18,121 nt of DNA. It comes from Candidatus Omnitrophota bacterium. GTDB taxonomy: Bacteria > NPL-UPA2 > BS750m-G34. Made by a program: the position numbers and the translations under genes. Positions 1 to 8,116 of the stretch are shown here, one piece after another; position 1 is the first letter of the stretch, and each line of letters begins with the position of its first letter. The notes under the pieces were generated by a model. That model was not told the DNA's origin. It did not search any database and was given only the letters and a program-made list of their open reading frames with translations. The stretch spans positions 1 to 18,121 of the forward strand of contig JADHWT010000011.1 in assembly GCA_016783345.1 (NCBI GenBank), given 5' to 3'.

Positions 1-180
1 CCCCGGGTTGAAAACTAATCTCGGTCTTTATTGGGAAGGACTTAAAGCCTATTAACTCTAATTTCTTGAAATACATAGATTATTAGATACCTATAGCTTA
101 TTATGGAAATATACCACAATATATAGTTATTGTCAACGGGTTTTTTGAAAAAATATGCTATAAATGGTATAAAGAGGTTG

Positions 181-3100
181 TTAAGTTTTTTCAGTGCGGA
201 TTATGCTCGAATGGTGTGTTATTTTCAGGGCTATATCATCAAGGATGGAATAGATACATGGTATTATTATAAGGGTAAGGACAGTAGCAAATAAAAGACC
301 CCAGCATATAGAAAGCGCCATCGGGACTAAAAAAGGGTCTTTGCCTCCGATACCGTAAGCTACTGTTGAAAGGCCTCCGACAGTGGTAATGGTTGTAAGT
401 ATTACAGGCCTTATACGCATCTCAACTCCCTGAATAATAGAATCGCGCCTCGTTATGCCTTTTGCGCGAAGCCTGTTAATAAAGGCAACGAGGACAATGG
501 AGTCATTCACCACAATACCGTTTAATCCCACAATCCCCAGGACTGCCATAAAAGACAGGGGTATCCCATGCAGGAGAAAAGCGAAAATAACTCCTATAAG
601 GCCGAATGGTATGGCCATCATAACTACAAAAGGCTGAACCAGGGATTTAAAAAAAGAGGCAAGTATCAGATAAATAAATAAAAACGCATAAATAAATGCC
701 TTGAGCAGGCTCTTTAAACTCTCTATACTTTCCTCCTGCTCTCCCCCATACTTAACAGAATAACCGGGATATCTTTTTGGAATGCCGCGGAATTTCTTTT
801 GAAGTATCTTATTCACCTTCATCGAGGTAGTTTTATCCGTATCAAGATTACTTGAAACAGTCACAACACGCTTGCCACCAAGACGATGAATGGTTGTCGT
901 GCCCTGGACTTTTTCTATTGCCGCAACATTTTTCAAAGGTATTAGATTATTAAACCTGTTCAAAACAAGGATATCTTCAAAAATAGAGAGGTCCTTTATA
1001 TCCGCCTTATCAAATCTTACCGTTACATCAGTCTCTTCTTCCGCCTTAACAGGTTTAATCTGTGTGGCAATACCTCCCTCGAAAACCGCGCGTATTGTCT
1101 TTGCTATCTGTCCTGTACTAAGGCCTGCCCTCGTTGCCTTTTTGCGGTCTACACTGATCCGTATTTCTTCTTTCCCGGGCTTGTGGTCCCATGTAACATC
1201 CGACGTGCCGTTTATCGCAGATAAATAACCCATAAATTCAGCGGCAATTTTGTCAAGCATACTAAAATCTTCTCCTCTTATTTTTGCCTCAACAGCCTTT
1301 CCAACAGGAGGGCCGGCCTGCGGTTTATCAAACCTTAATTCAGTGAACCCTTTTATACCCCCTGTCTTCTCACGCAGCTCTGCGATAATCTGATTAACAT
1401 CTCTTTCCCTATCCTGCTCCGGCGTAAGATAAACAGCAATCTGAGCGAGATTATTAGCCTGGCCTGCATAGGGATCATGGCGCTCCTGCTCTGTTTTCCC
1501 CACGGTAGTAACATAGGTATCAAGTTCCTTTTTAGATAATCCGGAAACAATATTTTCTAGGGGCATAATCAGCTCATGTGTCTTTTCTAATGGTGTGCCT
1601 ATAGGGGCTTCGGCCCTTATAAGGAAAAAATTTATGCCGACACTCGGAAAAAGGACAAATTTTATGGCTGTAAATGCCAGAATTACAAAAATAACCAATA
1701 CCACTGCAAAGCCGGCAATAATTTTATATTTCCTGCGGATAGCCGCATTGACTATCCTCATATAGAAAGAAACCACCTTTTTAAACCATCCCATGCCTTT
1801 AGACAGAGACACAGGATTGCCATTCTTATCAAGCCTAACCCTTGCAAAATCCGCAATATGAGACGGTAAAATAATAAATGCCTCTGCAAGCGATGCAAGG
1901 AGCGCTGCAATAAGCACTATGGGAATACACCTTATAAATTTACCGATGATACCTGACATAAACAGCAGAGGCGTAAATGCAGCGATTGTTGTAAGCACCG
2001 CTGTTAAAACCGCACCCATAACCTCTTCTGTCCCTTTGACAGCTGCAACTCTTGGCGGCATACCTCCTTCCATATGCCTGTAGACATTTTCCGCAACGAT
2101 TATCCCGTCATCAACCAGCATCCCCAGGACTATTATCAGGCCGAACATGCTTACGAGATTTATTGTTATGCCTATAGAACTCATAACAATAAACGTAGCA
2201 AAAAAGGCTATAGGCACGCCAAGAAAAGTGAGAAAGGCAATCCTCTTCTGTAAAAATATCATAAGCGAGCCCAGGACTATAAATATGCTGGCAATCCCAT
2301 TATTTCTTAATACATTAAGACGCCTCCTGGCATAGAAGGAATAATCATTAACATACGAAATCTTTAGATTATCCTGGTTCTTTAAATAATCTTTACATTT
2401 TTTCTTTATCTGGTCTACAATTTGCAGGGCATCTCCGGATTCCTTTTTGAGTATAACAAGGTTTATCGACCGTGTGCCGAGAGTCTTATTTATTATATCT
2501 TCATCCTTAAATGTATCAGAGACGCGCGCTATGTCTTTTATCCTGAGCCAATTCCCCGAATCATTGGCCCTTATAATCACATCTTCTACTTCACCGGCAG
2601 TTAAAAACTCTCCAGTAGTCCTGATGTTGTATTCGGTTGTTTCAGTATTCAGTTTTCCCGCAGGAAGGCTTATATTGCGGGATGCAAGTGCGTTTTCTAT
2701 CTCGTCCAGTGAGACATAATATTCTTTAAGTTTTTCCGGGCTGACTAAAATCTGAATCTCTTTTTTGCGGTAGCCGGACTTTCCTGCGCGCGCAACGCCT
2801 TCTATATCTTCGAATATATCTTCGAGTATATCTGCATGTGTCTGCAGTTCCTGTTCTCTCATATCACCCGATAGAGAAACCTCTATTATCGGGTATTGCC
2901 TGGTTGTTATTTCAGTTACCAGCGGGTCATCAACGTCCCGCGGCAGATTCTTTACCCTATCCACGGCGCTCTGTATGTCTCTTATGACTTTTTGTTTATT
3001 CGGCTCATCAGGATCTATCTTTACATTGATATAGCAAACCGTTGCCGCTGATGTTGACGTTATCTCCTTTATCCCGTCAACCTGCCTGAGCTCTTTTTCT

Positions 3101-3300
3101 ATCGGAATGGTTATAAGTTTTTCGACGTCTGCAGGTGTGGCCCCCGGATATGTCGCTGCAATGGTGACAATATCGAATGCAACATTCGGGTGTGTTTCTC
3201 TCTGCATACCAAATGCTACAATTAATCCGATAATTATAAGGATAGCAGATACCAGGTTTATAAATAAAGATTGATTAACGCTGAATCTCGGTAAACTCAT
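181..3300 (-). CDS. RND-family efflux permease (AcrB/MexF-like inner-membrane pump)
   Basis: This is a proton-driven efflux permease of the resistance-nodulation-division superfamily, expected as a trimer in the inner membrane that hands substrate to an outer-membrane channel. It has 1039 residues, normal for the HAE-type family. The N-terminus has the usual first membrane helix (about residues 12-31), followed by a periplasmic porter domain with the family motif YPGATPADVE (51-60). A block of membrane helices begins near 335. TM4 carries the paired acidic residues Asp397-Asp398 (GMLVDDGIIVAENV), the expected proton-relay site. TM10 has GIVVNDSIVLV (about 929-937), where AcrB has a lysine-containing motif, so this is not a close AcrB orthologue. 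The ATG at 3300 overlaps the TolC-family stop by four bases (ATGA), indicating translational coupling. No periplasmic adaptor gene adjoins it. The substrate cannot be inferred: multidrug, lipid and other small-molecule export are all possible. Confidence 0.95.
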   Translation of the reverse strand: MSLPRFSVNQSLFINLVSAILIIIGLIVAFGMQRETHPNVAFDIVTIAATYPGATPADVEKLITIPIEKELRQVDGIKEITSTSAATVCYINVKIDPDEPNKQKVIRDIQSAVDRVKNLPRDVDDPLVTEITTRQYPIIEVSLSGDMREQELQTHADILEDIFEDIEGVARAGKSGYRKKEIQILVSPEKLKEYYVSLDEIENALASRNISLPAGKLNTETTEYNIRTTGEFLTAGEVEDVIIRANDSGNWLRIKDIARVSDTFKDEDIINKTLGTRSINLVILKKESGDALQIVDQIKKKCKDYLKNQDNLKISYVNDYSFYARRRLNVLRNNGIASIFIVLGSLMIFLQKRIAFLTFLGVPIAFFATFIVMSSIGITINLVSMFGLIIVLGMLVDDGIIVAENVYRHMEGGMPPRVAAVKGTEEVMGAVLTAVLTTIAAFTPLLFMSGIIGKFIRCIPIVLIAALLASLAEAFIILPSHIADFARVRLDKNGNPVSLSKGMGWFKKVVSFYMRIVNAAIRRKYKIIAGFAVVLVIFVILAFTAIKFVLFPSVGINFFLIRAEAPIGTPLEKTHELIMPLENIVSGLSKKELDTYVTTVGKTEQERHDPYAGQANNLAQIAVYLTPEQDRERDVNQIIAELREKTGGIKGFTELRFDKPQAGPPVGKAVEAKIRGEDFSMLDKIAAEFMGYLSAINGTSDVTWDHKPGKEEIRISVDRKKATRAGLSTGQIAKTIRAVFEGGIATQIKPVKAEEETDVTVRFDKADIKDLSIFEDILVLNRFNNLIPLKNVAAIEKVQGTTTIHRLGGKRVVTVSSNLDTDKTTSMKVNKILQKKFRGIPKRYPGYSVKYGGEQEESIESLKSLLKAFIYAFLFIYLILASFFKSLVQPFVVMMAIPFGLIGVIFAFLLHGIPLSFMAVLGIVGLNGIVVNDSIVLVAFINRLRAKGITRRDSIIQGVEMRIRPVILTTITTVGGLSTVAYGIGGKDPFLVPMALSICWGLLFATVLTLIIIPCIYSILDDIALKITHHSSIIRTEKT

Positions 3301-4748
3301 AACATTTCCTCGAGGAGGCTATTCTCCGCCCTCTCTAAATCTATAATCGAGCTCTTGTAATCTATTAGGGCATTTAGCTTCTGCATCCGGGCATCAAACA
3401 GGTGCTGCTGAAACCTGATTACTGTATCGCTGTCTGACCTGCCATACTGGAATTTCTTCTCCTCCTCTTCTAATTTCAAACCCTGAAGTCTTTCAACCTC
3501 CAGATATTTCCTGACCCTGTTTCTGTTCAGGTTACAGTTTCTTACATGCTCGTCTATCTCGGTAAAGATTATACGTTCGATCCTGTGGAGATTTACCAGC
3601 GCCTTTGCCTTTTCAAAGGTCGCCTTCTTATACTGGCTTCCGGCTTCCCGGTTTTCAAACGGAAAAGTGAATTTAATACCCCAATAATATCTGTTATTAG
3701 TTTCCGACATCCTGTCCAGGGCATTGGCGAATTCTTTATCTACTCCGTTTATGGCGAATGAACCCTCCAGGTCTATCTCCGGCCACCTGGAATTGGATTC
3801 TATTTTAGTCTTTATATTCTTGGCCTTTATATCGTTTTTCGCGCGCTGATAATCCCGCCTGTACTTTATTGCCCGGTTCATGCTGGGAGTTACTGCCAAC
3901 TCTCTTTCATCTAATAAAAGCTCTTGAGTGGGAACAATACGGTTAATAGTAATATCACCAAGCTTTAGTTTAAGGTCGTTAATCGCTGTCTCCACCTCAT
4001 TTTCGGAAACCAAAAGGTCTGCCCTTCTCTGCTCCAGATTTGCCCGGGAGGCAAGTAGATCTGTCTCCTCAACAAGACCTGTCTTTAATTTCTCTTTATT
4101 CAGTTTAAACAGGCCCTCGGCCTTCTCTAACATATCCTTTCTTATAGCCAACCTCTTATATGCCAATACTAATGCCCAGTATGACTTCTGCACCGAAGCC
4201 ATGGCCTCTTCAATGCGGTCCAGCACACTGGAATCCATATTCAGGATATCGAGTTCAGTGATTTCAATTTCACCCCGGTCTATTAGACCAACCCGGTTTT
4301 TTGCCAGGGGCTGGGTTAGGGTCAACCGAATTCCCGAATCCCATGCGGGATTTATCGTAGCAAAGGCAGAATCATTCCAGTCCCTTTCATTTGTAAAATC
4401 CAATTCGACGTCGGTACCAAAAGGAAATTTTTTGGAAACCCCCAGGTCATAATTTGAAGTTACACCCCTGGTTCCCGCTATGGTTGATGATGTCATCCTC
4501 TCATCAGCTTCGTAATTCGCATCTAATTCCAGGATAGTATCAAAAATAGATTTCGAATAATCAAGGTCTGTCTTCTTTATCATGGCATCGAATCTGGCAA
4601 TCCGGATATCAAGGTTATTACAGGCAGCCTTCTTTACACAATCCTCCATCGAAAGATAAATTACAGGTTCTTTTCCCTCTTGAGCCAGGGTTAGATTTGG
4701 CGCTGCAGTAAGTATCAGCGCGATAAAAAAGATAATTATCAATTTCAT
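3297..4748 (-). CDS. TolC-family outer membrane efflux protein
   Basis: This is an outer-membrane channel of the TolC/OEP family, the exit duct of tripartite pumps and type I secretion. It has 483 residues. The N-terminus is a clear signal peptide: MKL, a hydrophobic stretch, then a likely cleavage after TLA near residue 22. The mature part opens with the family-typical segment MEDCVKKAACNNLDIRIAR, then long amphipathic stretches suited to the alpha-barrel coiled coils (for example around 185-260 and 390-475). The two-fold internal repeat typical of the family is plausible but I did not align it. It ends inside the start codon of the RND permease (ATGA), so the two proteins very probably work together. 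The ATG at 4748 has no Shine-Dalgarno sequence; instead a perfect hairpin or operator-like inverted repeat sits directly upstream. It lies 60 bp after fabF on the same strand, so it may be read from the fab transcript or from a local promoter. Confidence 0.93.
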   Translation of the reverse strand: MKLIIIFFIALILTAAPNLTLAQEGKEPVIYLSMEDCVKKAACNNLDIRIARFDAMIKKTDLDYSKSIFDTILELDANYEADERMTSSTIAGTRGVTSNYDLGVSKKFPFGTDVELDFTNERDWNDSAFATINPAWDSGIRLTLTQPLAKNRVGLIDRGEIEITELDILNMDSSVLDRIEEAMASVQKSYWALVLAYKRLAIRKDMLEKAEGLFKLNKEKLKTGLVEETDLLASRANLEQRRADLLVSENEVETAINDLKLKLGDITINRIVPTQELLLDERELAVTPSMNRAIKYRRDYQRAKNDIKAKNIKTKIESNSRWPEIDLEGSFAINGVDKEFANALDRMSETNNRYYWGIKFTFPFENREAGSQYKKATFEKAKALVNLHRIERIIFTEIDEHVRNCNLNRNRVRKYLEVERLQGLKLEEEEKKFQYGRSDSDTVIRFQQHLFDARMQKLNALIDYKSSIIDLERAENSLLEEML

Positions 4749-4751
4749 AAA

Positions 4752-4768
4752 GTATCAAAAAATGATAC
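4752..4768. promoter_or_regulatory. Perfect inverted repeat just upstream of the tolC-like start
   Basis: Six-base arms GTATCA and TGATAC are separated by five A residues, ending four bases before the ATG at 4748. The position overlaps where a ribosome binding site should be, and no Shine-Dalgarno sequence is visible. It could be a regulator operator or a small hairpin that occludes translation. The surrounding 4749-4808 spacer is A+T-rich. A TATATT on the minus strand (4777-4782) could be a -10 box, but I find no matching -35. That the repeat exists is certain; its function is a guess. Confidence 0.4.
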
Positions 4769-4808
4769 CTAATGTAAATATATACTATTTCGAATCATTA
4801 GATAGGAT

Positions 4809-6053
4809 TTATTCGAATTTTTTGACAACCAGGGTTGCGTTGTGGCCGCCAAAACCGAGGGAATTGGACATAGCTACACGGACATCCCTGGGCCTTGCCT
4901 GATTAGGCACATAGTCAAGGTCGCATTCCGGATCAGGATATTCGTAGTTTATTGTCGGAGGGATAAGTTTATGTTTGATAGTCAGCACGCAGACAACCAG
5001 CTCCACTCCCCCCGCTGCTCCGAGCATATGTCCTGTCATAGATTTAGTGGAACTAATTGCTAATTTCTTTGCGTAATCTTTAAATACAGTCTTACAGGCC
5101 ATAGTCTCAAATTTGTCATTTAGAAGAGTTGAGGTGCCATGGGCATTGAGGTAATCTACTTCATCCGGCCTGATGGAGGCATCTTCCATGGCAGATCCCA
5201 TACAATGCGCAGCTCCTTCGCCATCCGGAGATGGAGCAGTCATATGATAGGCGTCGGCACTCATACCATATCCAATGACCTCTGCGTATATATTCGCGCC
5301 TCTTTTTCTGGCATGTGTCAGGCTCTCTAAAACCAGGATGCCTGCTCCCTCAGCCATGACAAATCCGTCTCTCTCTTTATCAAAAGGCCGGCTGGCCTTC
5401 TCAGGCTCATCATTCCTGTTTGAAAGGGCATTCATCGCAGAAAAACCGCCAAACCCCATTGGGGTCATAGCCCCCTCTGTCCCGCCGGTAATCATAATGT
5501 CGCAATATTTCCCCTGGATAAGACGAAAGGCCTCTCCGATAGCATGTGAACCGGAGGCGCATGCTGTAGCTACACAGGAATTCGGGCCCTTGGCCCCAAA
5601 ACGCATAGATATCTGGCCGCTCGCCATATTGACAATAAGCATCGGAATGAGAAACGGAGAAATTCTATCCGGGCCTTTGCTTAAAAGTATTTCGTGCTGT
5701 TTTTCAATAATCCCCAGGCCTCCGATACCGGAACCAACGAGCACACCTACTTTATATGGATCTTCTTTTGCCATATCTATTCCGGCATCATCCATAGCCT
5801 CTATAGATGAGACTACGGCATACTGGACAAAATAGTCCATGCGGCGCACCTCTTTACGGTTTAAAAATTTATTGGGATCAAAATCTTTTAGCTCCCCGCC
5901 GATGCGGCTCTTATATTTTGAGGCATCAAAACGCGTAACCGGGCCGATACCGCTTCTGCCATGAGAGATGGCATCCCAGAACGGGTCTATACCAATTCCC
6001 GTCGGAGTAACTACTCCAACCCCCGTAACTACAACTCGCTCTTTTTCATTCAT
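4809..6053 (-). CDS. fabF: Beta-ketoacyl-ACP synthase II (FabF)
   Basis: FabF condenses malonyl-ACP with a growing acyl-ACP in the elongation step of type II fatty acid synthesis. From the ATG at 6053 it has 414 residues, the family's usual length. The Cys-His-His triad is complete: Cys165 in TACASGSH, His305 in NAHGTST and His342 in KSMTGHMLGA, with Lys337 in the last motif. The C-terminal glycine-rich NSLGFGGHNA (397-406) is present. An in-frame ATG at 6101 would add 16 residues (GTVPLWTVPNFFIFN and the initiator), but these are a translation of the GGGACTGTCCC repeat and have no family counterpart, so I prefer 6053. No Shine-Dalgarno sequence is visible before either start. The gene follows acpP, as in the E. 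coli fab cluster, and is the last fatty-acid gene of the run. Confidence 0.96.
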   Translation of the reverse strand: MNEKERVVVTGVGVVTPTGIGIDPFWDAISHGRSGIGPVTRFDASKYKSRIGGELKDFDPNKFLNRKEVRRMDYFVQYAVVSSIEAMDDAGIDMAKEDPYKVGVLVGSGIGGLGIIEKQHEILLSKGPDRISPFLIPMLIVNMASGQISMRFGAKGPNSCVATACASGSHAIGEAFRLIQGKYCDIMITGGTEGAMTPMGFGGFSAMNALSNRNDEPEKASRPFDKERDGFVMAEGAGILVLESLTHARKRGANIYAEVIGYGMSADAYHMTAPSPDGEGAAHCMGSAMEDASIRPDEVDYLNAHGTSTLLNDKFETMACKTVFKDYAKKLAISSTKSMTGHMLGAAGGVELVVCVLTIKHKLIPPTINYEYPDPECDLDYVPNQARPRDVRVAMSNSLGFGGHNATLVVKKFE

Positions 6054-6062
6054 ATTAAAAAT

Positions 6063-6107
6063 AAAAAAATTTGGGACAGTCCACAAGGGGACAGTCCCCA
6101 TTTTTTT
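6063..6107. repeat. A/T-flanked GGGACAGTCCC palindromic repeat between acpP and fabF
   Basis: Two head-to-tail copies of a palindromic core, GGGACAGTCC (6073-6082) and GGGGACAGTCCCC (6088-6099 region), are bounded by seven A residues on the left and seven T residues on the right. The whole block is an imperfect inverted repeat, so on either strand it reads as a GC-rich stem followed by a T run, like a weak bidirectional terminator. The acpP stop codon TAA (6108-6106) lies in its T tract. Related elements occur at 7132-7186 and 13333-13358, which suggests a dispersed REP-like family. No transposase gene is in the window. Confidence 0.75.
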
Positions 6108-6351
6108 AAGTCTTGGTCTTGGTTTTATGCTTTTCTATATATTCTATGGCATCACCCACGGTGATAATCTTTTCAGCGTCTTCATCCGGTATCTCCATAT
6201 CAAATTCTTCCTCAAGTGCCATAACCAGCTCCACAGTATCCAATGAATCAGCGCCAAGGTCGTCAATAAATGAGGCCTCGAGTGTCACCTCCTCCTGGCT
6301 TACCCCTAACTGATCAACAATAATTTTACGAACCTTATCTTCATTAGACAT
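6106..6351 (-). CDS. acpP: Acyl carrier protein
   Basis: This is the small acidic carrier that holds acyl intermediates on a 4'-phosphopantetheine arm during fatty acid and phospholipid synthesis. It has 81 residues. The attachment serine is Ser36 in the motif [18 protein letters not shown], and the four-helix ACP pattern is intact through YIEKHK. The tail KTKTKT is lysine-threonine rich, longer than usual, and ends in the T tract of the adjoining palindromic repeat, so the last few residues may have been shaped by repeat insertion. A strong Shine-Dalgarno sequence, GGGAGGT (6362-6368), precedes the ATG at a normal distance, which suits a protein needed in large amounts. It sits between fabG and fabF, the standard order. 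Confidence 0.97.
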   Translation of the reverse strand: MSNEDKVRKIIVDQLGVSQEEVTLEASFIDDLGADSLDTVELVMALEEEFDMEIPDEDAEKIITVGDAIEYIEKHKTKTKT

Positions 6352-6371
6352 TACGTTTTTTACCTCCCTTC

Positions 6372-7115
6372 CTACATAGCCATTCCGCCATCAACACTTA
6401 TTACCTGCCCTGTAATGTAATCCGAAGCTTCAGAGACTAAAAATAAAACTGCCTTGGCTACCTCACGTGGATCACCAAACTTCCCCAATGGAATCTGTTC
6501 GAGCATCTTTTTCTTCACCTCTTCCGGAAGCTTCTCAGTCATAGCTGTCAGGATATACCCCGGCGCTACAGCATTGACATTTATCCCGCGTGAACCTAAT
6601 TCCCTGGCTGCTGATTTGGTCAGGCCAATAAGCCCGGCCTTAGATGCCGCATAGTTTGCCTGCCCTGCATTTCCAATAAGACCAATGATTGAAGAAATAT
6701 TCACAATACGACCGGAACGCGCTTTCAACATAACCTTACTGACCATCTTTATACAATTAAATGCCCCTTTAAGATTTACACGCAAGACATCGTCCCATTG
6801 TTCATCCTTTAAACGAAGTATAAGATTATCTCGAGTAATCCCCGCGTTGTTGATTAGTATATCAATCCTTTTAAACTTGTCAAGAATTTTATCCACCATT
6901 TCTTTTACTTTTTCGCCGGAGCTCACATCAAGTTCGTAAGGGATGGCATCCACACCCTTGCCTTCTATCTCTTTTGCCGTATCCTCTGCTATCTTGTAAT
7001 TTATGTCCGCAACGACAATCTTGCTTCCTTCACCGGCCAAAAGCAAGGCAATTTCGCGGCCAATACCCTGACCGGCACCTGTAACAATTGCAACTTTTCC
7101 TTCAAGTAGTTTCAT
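6372..7115 (-). CDS. fabG: 3-oxoacyl-ACP reductase (FabG)
   Basis: FabG performs the NADPH-dependent reduction of 3-oxoacyl-ACP to 3-hydroxyacyl-ACP, the first reductive step of each elongation cycle. At 247 residues it is a classical short-chain dehydrogenase. The cofactor loop TGAGQGIG occupies residues 12-19 and the structural motif NNAG 89-92. The catalytic set is Asn114, Ser142, Tyr155 and Lys159 (YAASK), with the 13-residue Ser-Tyr spacing of E. coli FabG. The C-terminus [12 protein letters not shown] is typical. An AAAGGAG Shine-Dalgarno sequence (7121-7127) precedes the ATG at 7115. The gap to fabD holds a terminator-like repeat ending in a T run just before this Shine-Dalgarno sequence, which could reduce read-through. 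The stop lies 20 bp before acpP. Confidence 0.97.
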   Translation of the reverse strand: MKLLEGKVAIVTGAGQGIGREIALLLAGEGSKIVVADINYKIAEDTAKEIEGKGVDAIPYELDVSSGEKVKEMVDKILDKFKRIDILINNAGITRDNLILRLKDEQWDDVLRVNLKGAFNCIKMVSKVMLKARSGRIVNISSIIGLIGNAGQANYAASKAGLIGLTKSAARELGSRGINVNAVAPGYILTAMTEKLPEEVKKKMLEQIPLGKFGDPREVAKAVLFLVSEASDYITGQVISVDGGMAM

Positions 7116-7131
7116 TTATTCTCCTTTACGC

Positions 7132-7186
7132 AAAAAAAGGACAGACACCTAGGCCCCTTCGGGGACACGAGTCAGTCCCAATTTTT
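7132..7186. repeat. Composite palindromic repeat between fabD and fabG
   Basis: Seven A residues and the arm GGACAGAC (7139-7146) pair with GTCAGTCC (7171-7178) followed by AATTTTT. Nested inside is a second stem, CCCC-TTC-GGGG (7154-7164). A further GACAGTCCC half copy lies at 7190-7198. Read on the minus strand, the block is a GC stem followed by TTTTTTT, resembling an intrinsic terminator or attenuator placed between fabD and fabG. It overlaps the fabD stop and encodes that protein's last residues. It shares the GACAGACAC string with the element at 13333-13358 and GACAGTCC with the one at 6063-6107. Confidence 0.7.
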
Positions 7187-8116
7187 GCTGACAGTCCCTA
7201 ATACGGTATTCAAACTTTTTTCATCTTCGACACCAAATGTCTTCACTTTCCTATCTATGCGTTTTAATAGCCCCTGCAAGACCCTGCCGGGACCAATCTC
7301 TATAAAGGTATCTATCTTCTTATCCAGCATAAGCTTCATGGACGCCTCCCAGCGTACAGGATTTGTCATCTGCCTGGTAAGATAGTCTTTCAGTATCTGT
7401 GGTTCTACCACCGGAGTGGCACTGAAATTACATATTACCGGCACCCTTGCTTTTTTAAACTGAGTAAAGATAAGCTCGTCGCCTAATCTCTCCTCAGCCT
7501 CCCGCATCATGGTTGAATGAAATGCGCCGCTTACTTTTAAATCTACGGTTGTCTTTGCGCCGGCCTGCATTGCCAGTTCCTTGGCCTTCTCAAGGGCCTT
7601 TTTCTTTCCTGAAATGACGACTTGCACAGGTGAATTCATATTTGCGATATCAACCTGGCCAAAGGTACTAACCTGCGAACATACGCCCCGAACTCCCTCA
7701 ACAGTAAGACCAATAATCGCAACCATCCCTCCCGGGTTCCGCACACTCTCTTCATGCATAAATTCTGCTCTTTTTTTAACAAGCTTTATTGCCTCTTTAA
7801 ATTCTATGGCCCCGGCAGCTACCAGCGCGCTGTATTCTCCCAGGCTGTGGCCGGCTACTATCTCCGGCTCAAGCCCCTTCTCTCTTAGAAGTTCGAGACA
7901 GGCAACACTCACCGTAAGGATAGCAGGCTGGGCAAATCTTGTCTCGCTAAGTTTTTCCTCCGGTCCATTAAAAACAATCTCTTTTATGGGAAGATTGGAT
8001 TCCTTCTCACCTATGTCAAAGATCTCTCTTACCTTCTCAAACTTATCATAGAGTTCCTTCCCCATCCCCACATACTGCGACCCCTGCCCGGGAAAAAGAT
8101 AGCCTATGTTCACCAT
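7172..8116 (-). CDS. fabD: Malonyl-CoA:ACP transacylase (FabD)
   Basis: FabD transfers malonyl groups from CoA to acyl carrier protein, supplying the extender unit for fatty acid synthesis. From the ATG at 8116 it has 314 residues, a normal length. The N-terminal motif FPGQGSQYVGMG (8-19) and nucleophile motif GHSLGEYSAL (Ser91) are present, with Arg116 and His200 (SGAFHSTM) completing the active site. The ATG at 8116 overlaps the fabH stop by seven bases. A GTG at 8128 would add MSYK at the front and cannot be excluded; neither start has a clear Shine-Dalgarno sequence. The last residues, GTVSKNWD, are encoded by the palindromic repeat that follows (GGGACTGTC and GGGACTGAC on the minus strand), so the tail appears repeat-derived rather than conserved. 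Confidence 0.95.
   Translation of the reverse strand: MVNIGYLFPGQGSQYVGMGKELYDKFEKVREIFDIGEKESNLPIKEIVFNGPEEKLSETRFAQPAILTVSVACLELLREKGLEPEIVAGHSLGEYSALVAAGAIEFKEAIKLVKKRAEFMHEESVRNPGGMVAIIGLTVEGVRGVCSQVSTFGQVDIANMNSPVQVVISGKKKALEKAKELAMQAGAKTTVDLKVSGAFHSTMMREAEERLGDELIFTQFKKARVPVICNFSATPVVEPQILKDYLTRQMTNPVRWEASMKLMLDKKIDTFIEIGPGRVLQGLLKRIDRKVKTFGVEDEKSLNTVLGTVSKNWD

Noticed and set aside
130..159. Promoter-like TTGTCA and TATGCT with 18-bp spacing on the plus strand
   Set aside because: No plus-strand gene follows; the downstream region is the RND gene on the opposite strand. It is probably chance in A+T-rich DNA.
1..180. Left-edge spacer as a possible small gene or terminator
   Set aside because: It is A+T-rich with no supported reading frame and no GC stem followed by a T run on the minus strand.
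3928..4452. Plus-strand open frame of 174 codons opposite the TolC-family gene
   Set aside because: It is antisense shadow sequence with low-complexity Ser/Arg composition; the minus-strand frame is clearly the real gene.
5275..5835. Plus-strand open frame of 186 codons opposite fabF
   Set aside because: It lies entirely antisense to the conserved fabF coding sequence, is Ser/Pro/Ile-rich shadow sequence and shows no recognisable domain.
6054..6101. N-terminal extension of FabF from an ATG at 6101
   Set aside because: The added residues are a direct translation of the palindromic repeat, have no family counterpart, and no Shine-Dalgarno sequence precedes that ATG.
7581..8051. Plus-strand open frame of 156 codons opposite fabD
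   Set aside because: It is an antisense shadow of fabD with no motif or start signal.
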